This document shows, piece after piece, positions 34,411 to 44,503 of a stretch of DNA of 64,000 nt. Position 1 is the stretch's first letter; every line of letters starts with the position of its first letter. This DNA comes from Alternaria dauci (taxonomy: Eukaryota > Ascomycota > Dothideomycetes > Pleosporales > Pleosporaceae). The stretch is taken from positions 2,728,001 through 2,792,000 of the forward strand of contig NC_091274.1 in assembly GCF_042100115.1 (NCBI RefSeq). The letters are read 5' to 3'. The notes under the pieces were generated by a model. That model searched no databases. It was not told where the DNA came from and saw nothing but the letters and a program-made list of their open reading frames with translations. The translations under genes and the position numbers were made by a program.

Positions 34411-36312
34411 TCAAACGATGCCATACTGCTTCAGCCCTGCAGGTACTTCGAACGCTCCATAGAATGCAACCCTCCCAAGTTGCAACCTTCGTTCAAGCGC
34501 AGGACCTTCCATCTCAAAATTCTGCACGTGTCCACTGCGCTGCACGAAGCTTTGGAAGCCTACAATGCCCGGGCCTTCTGTGCCGTCCTCTCTTATCCCA
34601 TTTGCATACAGTGCTGTGCCACTGTGACCGTTTGGCGGGTCGAAGTCGGGATAGACACGGTATAACAGGGCGCGCGACACGAGGTCTTTCCACGTTGATG
34701 CATCGTGGTCTTTGAGAGTTTTTGAGCTTCCCGCTGCGGCCTTTTGGTTGAGGAAGATGCCCTCGCCTACAACGAGAACATCTGATGGGCGGCTGCTCCT
34801 GATGCTTTTAGCTGACTGGGAGCTTTCGGTGTCAGCTAGGATCTTGACTGTCGAAGTTTGTTGGCGGAGCGCAGTCCATGAGTCGTGACTGAGCCACCCA
34901 AGGTTGGCAACTGGGGACACGATGTCCTTCACGATAGCCGGAGATGTAGGCTTCACGAGAGTGACATCGTGATTGAAGCCGTTGGGATAGATCCACGCTC
35001 CTTTGTCAAAGCTATCGTAGACCGTTCCGATCTTACAGATGTTAGTATCGGACTTTACACGTGTGATGAATGTACATGGTGACGGGGACGTGCATAGTAT
35101 ACTGACCTTCTCGCCGCCAGCCCATATCTCGACGTGTGCGTTCCAGTCATCGTTCAGTCTTCGCAAGCGATTCTCACTTTTCCAACCAAGTATAGTATCA
35201 CGATACGATCTTGCGAGAACCGCTTCGGTAATGACGTGCGACGACATCACTATCAGCGGTTCACCATATCCCATCACCACCTTGAGACCAATGCGCCCTG
35301 AAAACTTGTCTTTTCGGTGATTAGACAAAGGGCGGGCCTCTATGAAGTTGTTGAGCTTGATGTTTGATTTGTGAGCGGATGGATTGGCGGGCCGGGAGGC
35401 TATCGAGGCATTCGGGAATTTGAGTGATGCTCCATGACTTATGGTCTGCCGAGTCTCTGTCGTCACTGGTAACATGGTTGGCTCGACGGAATGTTCAATG
35501 TAACAAACCTTGAGACCACCGTATTTGTGCGGAAGGTGTGAGGACGCCCAGCTGGTGTCGTAGTCTTTCGGCACGATGACCTGAAGAAGACCATTGATCA
35601 GGATGTAGAATCCAACACTCCCCTGAAACGTCCTGAAGAGGTCGATGATGAGCTCCATAGATGCTTCAGCCCTACAGTCGATCGGGTCTGCAGGGCGCGG
35701 ATCTGGTCGTGGGGTTACTCCACCAACAGGAGGCCATCTATAGTCCACAGGAAGTACGACGGGGGCGTTGGCGATCGTGAGTGGATAGTCTTTTGGCTCG
35801 TTTAGTTCGAGAGGAGTACAGGTCCAACAGCCATACTGGTCGCCCCCTCTAGCGTGGATACTATGGTACTCGACGTCCCATTGCCAGGCGTCTGGTAAGA
35901 GGGACCGAACATGTTTCCAATCTTTCGGAAGTGATCCGGATGACGTGGACAATAAGTCGTGCCGTATATCCTCATGCGAAATAGGTGCTGTTAAAACCCA
36001 CTCAACTGGTGCACGATCTATACCTTCTTCAATCGATGGCCCTTTGACTTGTTCATTTAGGATGCGTTCGGACTGATCTTCATCACCTACCGCATACTGC
36101 TCGTGTGGACGAAAGGTTCCTGGCGTCATCTCTGCTGGTTCATTTCGACCAGGGTCTGATAAGACGCTATATAACTCCACAGGTGGTGGATTGGGTTGGA
36201 AACCGAAGTCCAGCGGAGCAAACCCGCCTTTTATTGACTCACTAGTCTGTAATAGAGCTTCCGGATGCAATTCCTTTACTTTCTTCTTCTTCAAGAAACC
36301 GAGACGTGGCAT
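34411..36312 (-). CDS. Predicted cytosolic trypsin-fold serine protease-like protein
   Basis: The frame is open over 633 residues, but a 75-nt in-frame intron (35032-35106; GTCAGT donor, ACTAAC branch, AAG acceptor) probably interrupts it, giving exons 35107-36312 and 34411-35031 and 608 residues. In the spliced form a chymotrypsin-like triad can be proposed: His359 in M-S-S-H-V-I-T, Asp424 in N-H-D-V-T-L-V and Ser539 in G-H-S-G-T-A. Order and spacing fit the S1/PA fold. The N-terminal ~330 residues have a basic K-K-K-K start but no signal peptide, so the protein is likely cytosolic, unlike secreted fungal trypsins. Related domains occur as effector parts of fungal NLR-type proteins (general knowledge, not tested here). 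Its neighbours are the CorA-like and HET genes. The exact substrate is unknown. Confidence 0.75.
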   Translation of the reverse strand: MPRLGFLKKKKVKELHPEALLQTSESIKGGFAPLDFGFQPNPPPVELYSVLSDPGRNEPAEMTPGTFRPHEQYAVGDEDQSERILNEQVKGPSIEEGIDRAPVEWVLTAPISHEDIRHDLLSTSSGSLPKDWKHVRSLLPDAWQWDVEYHSIHARGGDQYGCWTCTPLELNEPKDYPLTIANAPVVLPVDYRWPPVGGVTPRPDPRPADPIDCRAEASMELIIDLFRTFQGSVGFYILINGLLQVIVPKDYDTSWASSHLPHKYGGLKVCYIEHSVEPTMLPVTTETRQTISHGASLKFPNASIASRPANPSAHKSNIKLNNFIEARPLSNHRKDKFSGRIGLKVVMGYGEPLIVMSSHVITEAVLARSYRDTILGWKSENRLRRLNDDWNAHVEIWAGGEKVSILCTSPSPCTFITRVKSDTNICKIGTVYDSFDKGAWIYPNGFNHDVTLVKPTSPAIVKDIVSPVANLGWLSHDSWTALRQQTSTVKILADTESSQSAKSIRSSRPSDVLVVGEGIFLNQKAAAGSSKTLKDHDASTWKDLVSRALLYRVYPDFDPPNGHSGTALYANGIREDGTEGPGIVGFQSFVQRSGHVQNFEMEGPALERRLQLGRVAFYGAFEVPAGLKQYGIV

Positions 36313-36793
36313 TTTACCGGTCGTGAAGAGGATGTTTTCTGTGATGCGAGCCGATAATGATCAAATCGCGAAATCAAGATCTGGACAGTAGCTATTTGTA
36401 TGAGATCTGTAAATTCGCCAACACACTGCCTTGACATCCGTGTGCAAGCAGTCGGCAGCCTAGAAATTCTGCAGAGGTCTGTCAGTCTTAGTTCTGTACA
36501 GCCTACAGCGTAGGATGAATACTAACTGAACAGCTCGAGGTAGCGACAACGATGGAGCAAAATAACGCATGAATCCAGAAAATGGTTCCACGAGATGCTC
36601 GTGAGCAGATCAACCCTCAGCTGGACTTGGCAGCAGGCTGAAGCTTACCATCAGCCCCAAGCCCCAACGTCCGTGCGCACATACGGCAGGTGAACGCTGT
36701 GCAATCAGAACCGATGGCAATCACACCAATCTTTCTGGTCTCGCTAGTATGCCAATCACGTGATGGGATTCTCATCCTCTTACTCTACGATCC
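36313..36793. other. Intergenic region upstream of the protease gene
   Basis: 481 bp holding the promoter of the protease-like gene and the 3' flank of the HET gene, which is on the same strand. No further feature recognised. Confidence 0.4.
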
Positions 36794-38667
36794 TCACTGT
36801 ATGTGAAACGTCATGCTATCCGTACCCGCGCACTCCCCATTCGTTACGCCATCGACATAAGCGAACCCGCGAATCACGTACTGCGCCTTCGCACCAGCCT
36901 CACCAGGTCTCAGTATCATTGGGTACGTACTTCCCAACGCGATGAACACTTGGTCGCCAGGCTGTGTAGTTGCGATAGCGCATCCGACGTGCCTGTCCTT
37001 GGCGATGAAGATGCTGGACTCGGGGTACTGAAAGTCCCACACTGGCTTACCAAAAGCACGTCCGTCTGCGCTGTTTGAGTCCTCTAGCAAATCGCTAGGG
37101 ATGAATGTAGTCAGTGTGGTCTGGTCGTCAGCTAGCACGATGGCGAGATAGGCGACGAAGTTGTGCAATAACTCGAGTTGCTCAAATGGGTTGAGCTTAT
37201 GGCTCAGGCCAAAGGACAACGATACTGCGGCAGCCATGAGGAAGGATCTGGTAAGCGGTAGAGTGCCATTGAGACTAGCTGCGAAGGTGTGAAGATTGCA
37301 CGTCCATAGATGCTTCAGTTTCGTCTTCCCTTCTACTGAGTCGATGGTGCTATTGGCGAAGTAGAGCTGATTGTATCCAGAATGAATCCAGACAGCGACA
37401 ACACGTTGGTATCCTTGTCAATGCTCCACTTTGGCTTCGTGTCGCCTGCGGGCTTCCACGGCATAGGCTTACCAAATCGAAATGGGTTGCGAAAGAGCAT
37501 TGGGATATTCCAGAGCGGAATCCAGGATGGGTCTTCTTTCCCTGTAACATAGAGCAGCACGTCGGCCTTTTCGAAGTTCACGAGCGCTGCCTCGACTGAA
37601 TCACGGTATACTTCAAGCGTGGACTTGCTGTAATCTGGATCAAGCATGTGGCCGTCCTTGGGCAGCTTCATCAAGCCTCGCAACCTATAAATGGTGTCTC
37701 TGGGATCTAGACATCCATAGTTGGATGCGAGGTAAAGTATGTTGAGCCATCGCGTCGGTTGCGCTATCAACTCGGAGATGGTCGCGACCCACCAGCAGTT
37801 CGCGGCAGAAAACCCGTATGCATCCGAGAATGCAGGCTCCATTATGATGTAGCTGGCCACAAGGTCGATCCTGTTCCACGCCGTCTTTGCGTGTCCGACG
37901 TTGACCTCCCGGTGGAGGTTGGCGCTAATCTCCTGGATCACCCAAACGCGAGTGAAATAAGGATGGGAGTACAACCACACCAGCGACTTCCACATGGTAT
38001 CCGTAACAAGATCGATCTCGTTGGGTAGAGGCACATCGGTCCGGCGTTTGAGCAGGTATTCCTGATACGTGTCATCGCCGACACTATGCTCTTCGATCGA
38101 GATGCCGAGTTTATCGCAGAGGAAGTCGGAGACGGTTTGGATCGCGTTGACGGCTGTCGCGGCGTCGTGGTCTTCGGTGTCAGGTCCAAGCAAGATTTGG
38201 ACCTTTTGCGCGTTCTCGTAGATTCTTTTCATCTGCCTCACTTGCAGGCCGCGCTCTGGTATGTCTCTTTGGTTGATGCTGCGAATGGTTAGCCTAAGAG
38301 ACACAACAAGGCTCCAACATAGCCTCTCTCTCTATAATGGGACCTACCATAACGCGTCGGCCCATAAAAATCGCGACGTGTCTTCATAAAGAAAGTGCGA
38401 CAAGGCCGTGTGTAAGTTCTTAGTGACTTCGATGACATGTCCATCGCAGAACACAGGCGCCTTGACTATTGGGTCGCCCCACGCGTAGGAGATAGCCTTG
38501 TACTCCGGTAGCGACTCCCACTCTAGCGTATGAAGCTGGACTGAGATGTCGTCGTCAATGAGTCCAGGAAGAAGTTCCACGACTCTGAGAGACTTGTCGC
38601 GAGGCAGAATGTCGTACGTGTAGCTACCGCCCAATTCGGACCGCATAGTGCCTGCGGAATGGGCCAT
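36794..38667 (-). pseudogene. HET-domain (heterokaryon incompatibility-type) gene with a probable frameshift
   Basis: Exons 38348-38667 and a second exon from 38278 encode a HET domain: Y-K-A-I-S-Y-A-W-G-D, then F-L-W-A-D-A-L-C-I-N-Q (across the 69-nt intron) and E-R-G-L-Q-V-R-Q-M, followed by W-V-I-Q-E-I and L-R-G-L-M-K-L. That frame stops at 37333. The usual HET C-terminus (Q-P-G-D-Q-V, then Y-V-I-R-G-F-A-Y-V-D-G) continues in a different frame down to 36794, and both frames are open at about 37335-37400. I found no GT-AG intron that joins them, so a one-base loss or two-base gain is most likely, real or from assembly. HET proteins trigger cell death on nonself recognition. If intact it would be about 620 residues. 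Start chosen at the first ATG. Confidence 0.75.
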
Positions 38668-39480
38668 TGCGTACGGGGGTGGAGAACGACACCAAGTGGG
38701 GCAGCGGACGAAGACTTATGTACTTTGGGTTACGCGCACCTCGATAGCTTGTCCCCCACGAGATCTACTCCACATCATCATCCACGACCTACAAGAGAAG
38801 AATTGAACACTCTAATAGGCAACTACAGAGAGCAACTATTGTTCGCTTGTACAGCGATACTGTACCTAGGCGACTACACACACGGGTGGCGTTCGACTTT
38901 TTCCTTGCATGGCCTGGTCGGAGGTGTGAGTAAGACCACATATTATAAGTATTCGTCTTTCAGAATATGGCCCTTTCGGCATTATCGACAGCCTTTCACA
39001 ATACAGCGCGCCAATCTAGACTGCAGAAGGCAAGGTACTAACGTGCCCTATTATCATTGAAGATCAGATGAGCGACTCAGTATTGCAGCATCACCATAGC
39101 CAATGACCATATATGATTGACATATGTGTCAACAACCAGCATTGTCATTGTAAATCAGGGGATGAAGAGACCGGGAAATCTGAGAGCCGAGCTTCGTGAC
39201 TCTGTACGTATATCACTTATGTTGCATGCGCATTGTCATATGAGCCAGCCAAAATGAGACCATGCTTTATGTAGAGAAGGCACAGCGACCATTTCATTCA
39301 TCATGCGCCGATGCTGAGAGCTTACATCTCTCGAAATATAACCCCGTTGTAAAAGCAACCCTAGCGCCCTTAACGCCTCCATGCCTCCTGCTAATCCCAT
39401 CGTATTTACAAACGCCACAAATGCTGAACTGAATCGTAAACGCTGTCGTCTCTCTCCTCATTATCGTGTCTTTCGATATA
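38668..39480. other. Intergenic region with one copy of a diverged repeat
   Basis: 813 bp between the start of the HET gene and the 3' end of the RBR gene. It contains repeat copy A (38800-38912). No gene recognised. Confidence 0.5.
38800..38912 (+). repeat. Diverged dispersed repeat, copy A
   Basis: About 110 bp align by eye with 42067-42178 in the same orientation. Shared cores include aggcaactacag, gatact, tacctag, cgactaca and a T-rich stretch before atggc. Many differences are transitions. The element type is not recognised. Confidence 0.7.
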
Positions 39481-41548
39481 TCAAACACCCAAGATACCGT
39501 CTCTGCACGAGGCGCAGACAAGCAAGGCACAAGAACGGCATTCGTATGCAAGGCTGAACTTGGCTTTCGGCTCGGAGAAGATAGTCGATAGTGTCTTGTT
39601 GAAATCGCGAAGGGTTGAGCCCGTATCTTCTCGCGCTGGGACGAGTTTGCTGAGAAAAGCGTCATCGGATGCTCGGCGCCGGACTGCTAATTCTGATGTA
39701 ACGATGGTGTTACCGTAGGTATCTACTACCCGTTCAGAAGAATACTGGACGTCTTCCATCGGGGAGGACTCGCGTGCTGGCACGCTCTGAGACAGTGGAG
39801 AAGGCAAAGTGTGGCGGAGATGAGGTGCTGTTCCGATCGCGCCATCGGCTTGGAAGAGTCCACGTGGAAGTGCATATCCTCCCCTTCCACGTCCCCGTCC
39901 CCGTCCCCTTGCCCATCCTCGTCCTCGGCCTGTAGCCGTTCCCCGTAGGATGCCTCTGTTCGCTCCTCTTGCGCCTGCGGGTACAGTCTTCACGTCTGTG
40001 TCAGTGTTTGATGCGGCATTGGGTGTACTGATCTCTGCATGTATCGCACACCAACACTTTACACATTCCAGCTCAGTCGAGGGGCCGCTATCTAGCGCTT
40101 TTGCGAGGGTGATAGTGTATGGTTCAAATTCGTGTTCACAGTCCCATGAGCGGTCTTGATAGTCTTCTGTTGGCTCATCGCCAAAGTATAGGTCTTGTCG
40201 CTCCCAGTACCGGTGTCCTCCGGCGTCAAGGTTGCGTGGTTCAGAAGCTGGTTGTGAGGTTGCATTTACTGCTTGTCCAGTAGGCTCTTGTAGCTGAGTC
40301 GCTTCGTCGGAAAGAGCAGGTGTATCATTCGTGGTAGGCAGGGGTCTAGTTTCATTGGGTCCTTCGGGTGACCCATCGTCGTCTTCATCTTCATCGTAGT
40401 CATCACCATAGTCATCTGCTCCTTCGCAGCGTCCGTAACAATTCATGTAATCTGCCATGCAGCTATAGCAAAAGTGGGCTCCACATCGACATTCCATATC
40501 TGAGTACAAGCGTATGAAGTCAGCGTATGTCTCATGCAATCTTCGTACAGGTAGATTACTTACGACTGCACCCGAACATCCGCTTCAATCCATGTCCACA
40601 TTTTGGGCACTTCTTGTAACCCCAGCTCTTCAATAGTTCTGTCGTTTCTGCGTCGATGCCAAACTCAGAGATGCTGCACAATGCATTCGGATGAGCGACG
40701 TCCCGACAATCCGGGCAGATAGCTGCTTCACAGGTTGGGCATGCGATTGCCTTCAAGGTTGGCGTTCCCGTGCCAGAGTCTGGGCGCTTTCCTTTTCTCC
40801 TTGTTACTTCTTCTGGGAGAAGTCGTTCTGGGATGAATGTCGAACATGTTGGTACCGGACAGTAGAAAGGATTCGGCGTGAGCCACTCTTCGTATTTTGC
40901 TCTGAACTCCGCAAACTCGTCTTTGGTCAAATGTGGCTTTGCGTAATGATGTTGGATCTGCACGCAACACCTTGGAGGCATGCGCGTGGTGTCTTTGCAA
41001 CATTCTGTGAACATTCTCTTTATGCATGAACCACAATATGCGCTGCCGCAATCTCTGCATGGCTTGACGACTTCTTTTGCATACATCGGGTCCTTGGAAT
41101 CTGGAAGTTTTGTACAGCATATGACGCACATCACCTGCGGTTCGATGGAAGGAGCTGGCGACGCTGGTACAGGAGGGGGCGGCGCCATAGCGACTGCGGG
41201 CGCTGCATCAGGATCGGTGCCGGCGTATTCGATGGACGTCAAGCGACGTTGTACTCCAGCGAGGTCAAGCTGAGCGGAGATATCGCCTAAGTCTGCCATG
41301 GCGGCGGAAGCTGCAGATGTCGAAGACAAGGCGGGTGCGCTGTTGCGTCTTTGCGGAATGGCGGGAGTGGTGCTGGAAACTACAACGCTTATATCATCGT
41401 AGGAAAACAGGTCTGGTAGTTGCGGAGTGAGTTCTTGGCGGGCCTTTTGCGCGTTTGCACGGTCGATGTCGTGATGTTGGGCAGTTGCGACTGGCAAGGC
41501 TGCAGCCTTCACCTGTGGTCGTACCGCTCGAGACAACTTGGAACCCAT
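39481..41548 (-). CDS. RBR-type (RING-IBR-RING) E3 ubiquitin ligase
   Basis: Exons 40564-41548 and 39481-40499 around a 64-nt intron give 667 residues. RING1 starts at about residue 141 (C-V-I-C-C) and continues C-R-D-C-G-S-A-Y-C-G-S-C. An IBR follows with C-P-V-P-T-C and C-P-T-C-E-A-A-I-C-P-D-C. RING2 is C-P-K-C-G-H-G-L then G-C-S-H-M-E-C-R-C-G with the predicted catalytic Cys at about 327, just before the intron. RBR ligases form a thioester with ubiquitin before transfer. The C-terminal half has an Asp/Glu-rich tract, an Arg-Gly repeat region (R-G-R-G-R-G) and two further C-x-x-C pairs. M-G-S-K-L-S at the start fits N-myristoylation, so a membrane-bound form is possible (inference). Confidence 0.9.
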
Positions 41549-42606
41549 GGTGATTGAGATGGCTTTTGCGACATGGGATACATGGGACGTTCTGGGAACT
41601 GCGATTTAAATGGAAAGCAAACTTGGATCCGATACGGGGAAGATTGACTCAGAAAGGCTGTTGACTCAAAGAAAGGCGGCGTGTTGCCTGCAGGCAGCCT
41701 TGCGGCTCTGGCAGCCATTGGCTTGACCAAGACATCATCAAGATACCCCACATTTGCCATCCGCAGTTCAGCTGTGACAAGGCTGTGACTTCGTGATGCC
41801 TGGAGCTCTATCTTGCACGGCGTCCACGTTTGTTGGGTAGATAATTGATGTTCGTATGGTCGGACCTTGGGAAAGGGGTGAGAGAGTGAGGCTGAGCACG
41901 TCATCCGGGACCAAGCCTCAGCCCTTCAACCACACTAAGCGGCGCGGATACGTACAAGAGCAGAATAGCCATAGATACGACAACCTTTCGCCCTTTCTCG
42001 TGCGGGGTGTCGCGCATGTGGTTGATGCACGATCGGCATTTGCACTCACCCACGTTATTCAAGGGATAAGTCAAACACCCTACTAGGCAACTACAGGAGA
42101 GCTAATAATCTTCTTTTGTAGAGAGATACTCTACCTAGACGACTACAGGAGTGGTGTCTGGTTTTTCCCTTGTATGGCGTGCACCAGCCACTTCTTCCTA
42201 CCTACCCCGCATCAGTTACTTGGTGCTATGTTGAGTTTAGCGTGATGCAAGGCGGTTTAACTCTGATACCGCAACCTAGCCTCTACATCAACCACAATTC
42301 TGACAAGAACGCGATATCGTATGGAGAAAGTCCATTGACAAGGTGGGCGAATCGTTCTCTACAGCCTTGTAGCGAATGCTTGCCAATGGAGGGTTTGGCG
42401 CACAGCCTGTGCAGGGCCAGCTGACACACCTCATCGCATAGATAATGCAAGTGTTGACCGACCAAAGTCACCGTAAGCGATATGATGTCAGCTGTGGCTG
42501 AAGTCGTATAATACTTGGGGGCCATACTTAGGCATTCTATGATCTGGTCCTTATCATCGCTGTTCTTCTTTCTACCACTTATTTTTGTTAACAGATCCCG
42601 CGCGCA
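41549..42606. other. Intergenic region with the second repeat copy
   Basis: 1,058 bp between divergent genes. It holds the promoter of the RBR gene, repeat copy B (42067-42178) and the promoter of the membrane-protein gene. No other gene recognised. Confidence 0.5.
42067..42178 (+). repeat. Diverged dispersed repeat, copy B
   Basis: Same-orientation partner of 38800-38912, starting 3,267 bp further on; the RBR gene lies between the two copies. The alignment needs only small gaps. Confidence 0.7.
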
Positions 42607-44503
42607 ATGGACAGTACGCCACCGGTGCCTCTTCTTCCAATCAGGTCTAGAACGCGCTCCGTATCAATATCGTCCGACGAGGATAGTTTCGAGCCACCAG
42701 GCCGAAGTCCAGGGCATCAGAGCTTCGACGCAGAAGAAGGACATGATCCGTTGTTGAGTCGATCCGGTCCGCCATATCTCACCTATTGCGTGACGGCTTT
42801 CACCGCTAACTGCCGTCTTCAAATAGAGCAGGATGCGATCGCGAGAAACTCAAGACATTCGCCTTCACCCTCAAGCAGCGGAGGCACAACGATAGCACAG
42901 TCCGGTCCCACTTTACTCACAAAGAACGAGATTAGACATGCTTTACCAGGGCTAGTAAGCTGCGCGATCTCGTGGATTCTTATCGCGAGCTTCTACGCCT
43001 TGGTGTGGCTTCACAAGGATCGAGTTATCAGCCCCCACACAAAGTCAACTTTCGATGCGGCTGTGGTGGGGCTAGGTATCGTATTCGGGTTGAACGTCGC
43101 AAGCGGTTTCAAGCGAATCGCGCTCGATCTTCGATGGTGGATCTTGAATAGCAGAAAAAGATCAGGTCGCGAGGTATGTCGTGCGCAGTCTGCGATCAAT
43201 AAGCATCCAAACCGCTTATACAGCAACCTAGGTCGAATCGATAATCCGGTGTGACAGCTTGACAGAACTTGCAAGACTCATGTTTGTCACCAGAGAGACG
43301 AAGATCAGGTTCATCTGCGGTTGCTGGCTATCATTGAATATTGTCAGTCTTTCTGGTAACCAAGTGGCGCATACTGACATGTTACAGCTAGTTCAAACGG
43401 CCATCGCAACGCTGAGTCTGACGTTATCCGGAGATCCAGGCCCCGCGGATATCTATCGTACGACAGGTCTATCAGACATGGCAGTCGCGAATATATCGAG
43501 ATTTGCGCCATATCCTTCGCGGTTCTATAATCGCGAATTTGTTGAACGCCTTGCGGCTCATATACTCGGGGATATAGGAAGCAGCTATAATTACACCACG
43601 TTACCCGAGATAGCTCTGAGTGGCACTCCCTGGGCGGAGAATCCGGCAATGTTCTGGAACGCGACGGATCATTGGGAGTACGTCTTTCGTGACTCGGCAG
43701 TTCTAGACCCCACGTCAGCGGAAGAGAACGTCCCTTTGAGGGCCGTTTCGATCTATACAGATGATGTTGCAACTGCGTCTGGATCGTGTCGAACGCCGAC
43801 ATTTTGGGTCAACGAAACCGACCGTCTCCTGGTAATCAATGTCAACAGTACCGGAGAAGTCGTGTACTTTCCAGCTTCTTTGCTTGAGTCTGTCCTCTAT
43901 CTTACCACGCCTGTTCTAGCCACACCGAACGCCGAGTGCGGGCCGGGATGTGGCACTGTCAAAGTCCTTGAGCAACCCGCTGGCCCACCTGTCCCTGGCT
44001 CAACGACATCGAGTTATGGATATTATTATTATGACTGTAACATAACAGTATCGGCACCGGAATATCTATCGACTACCAATGCCGCTGTTGCTGCTCAAGC
44101 CATTGCACTTTCAGGCGAGCGCCATCCAGAAATCTTTACATTAGGACCAGAGACAAGCGAATGGGGATCTTACACTTATGGCATGCCGTTCGGAGAACCT
44201 CAAAACAACAGTGCAGTAGCAATGGCAAGCCTGCTTTCACGATTCGCTATCGGCGTAGTTGCAGCAGCGGCAGAAACGAACCCAAAAGCGATCATCCAGG
44301 GACATGCGCCTGCACAAGGAGTCAGGATCCAGCTGCGTAATCCGGTGCTATTCAGTCTAATCCTCGTTGCCATCGGCCTGATTCAGTCGTGTCTGTTTGT
44401 TGTTGCAGTAAGGTTCGGTAGTAGGCTTGAGATCCCTGTTGTCGCGATTTCTCAACAGGATGAGATTCGGAAACACTTTGTCGTTGAGCCTGCGACCTCG
44501 TGA
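42607..44503 (+). CDS. Multi-spanning membrane protein of unknown function
   Basis: Exons 42607-43173, 43232-43342 and 43388-44503 give about 597 residues. The cytosolic N-terminus is Ser/Pro-rich. Helices lie at about residues 112-135 and 148-168, a third at about 210-238 (formed across intron 2), and the last at about 548-572. Between the last two lies a large region with several N-glycosylation sites, Cys pairs and a Tyr-rich patch, probably extracellular. Intron 2 is 45 nt and in frame; splicing it makes helix 3 continuous, so I accept it (GTCAGT donor, TTACAG acceptor). The pattern D-S-L-T-E-L-A-R-L before helix 3 recurs in hypothetical fungal membrane proteins (from memory). No function can be assigned. 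Confidence 0.8.

Noticed and set aside
40120..40150. GGTTCAAATTC resembling a tRNA B box
   Set aside because: Lies inside the RBR coding region and lacks cloverleaf pairing.
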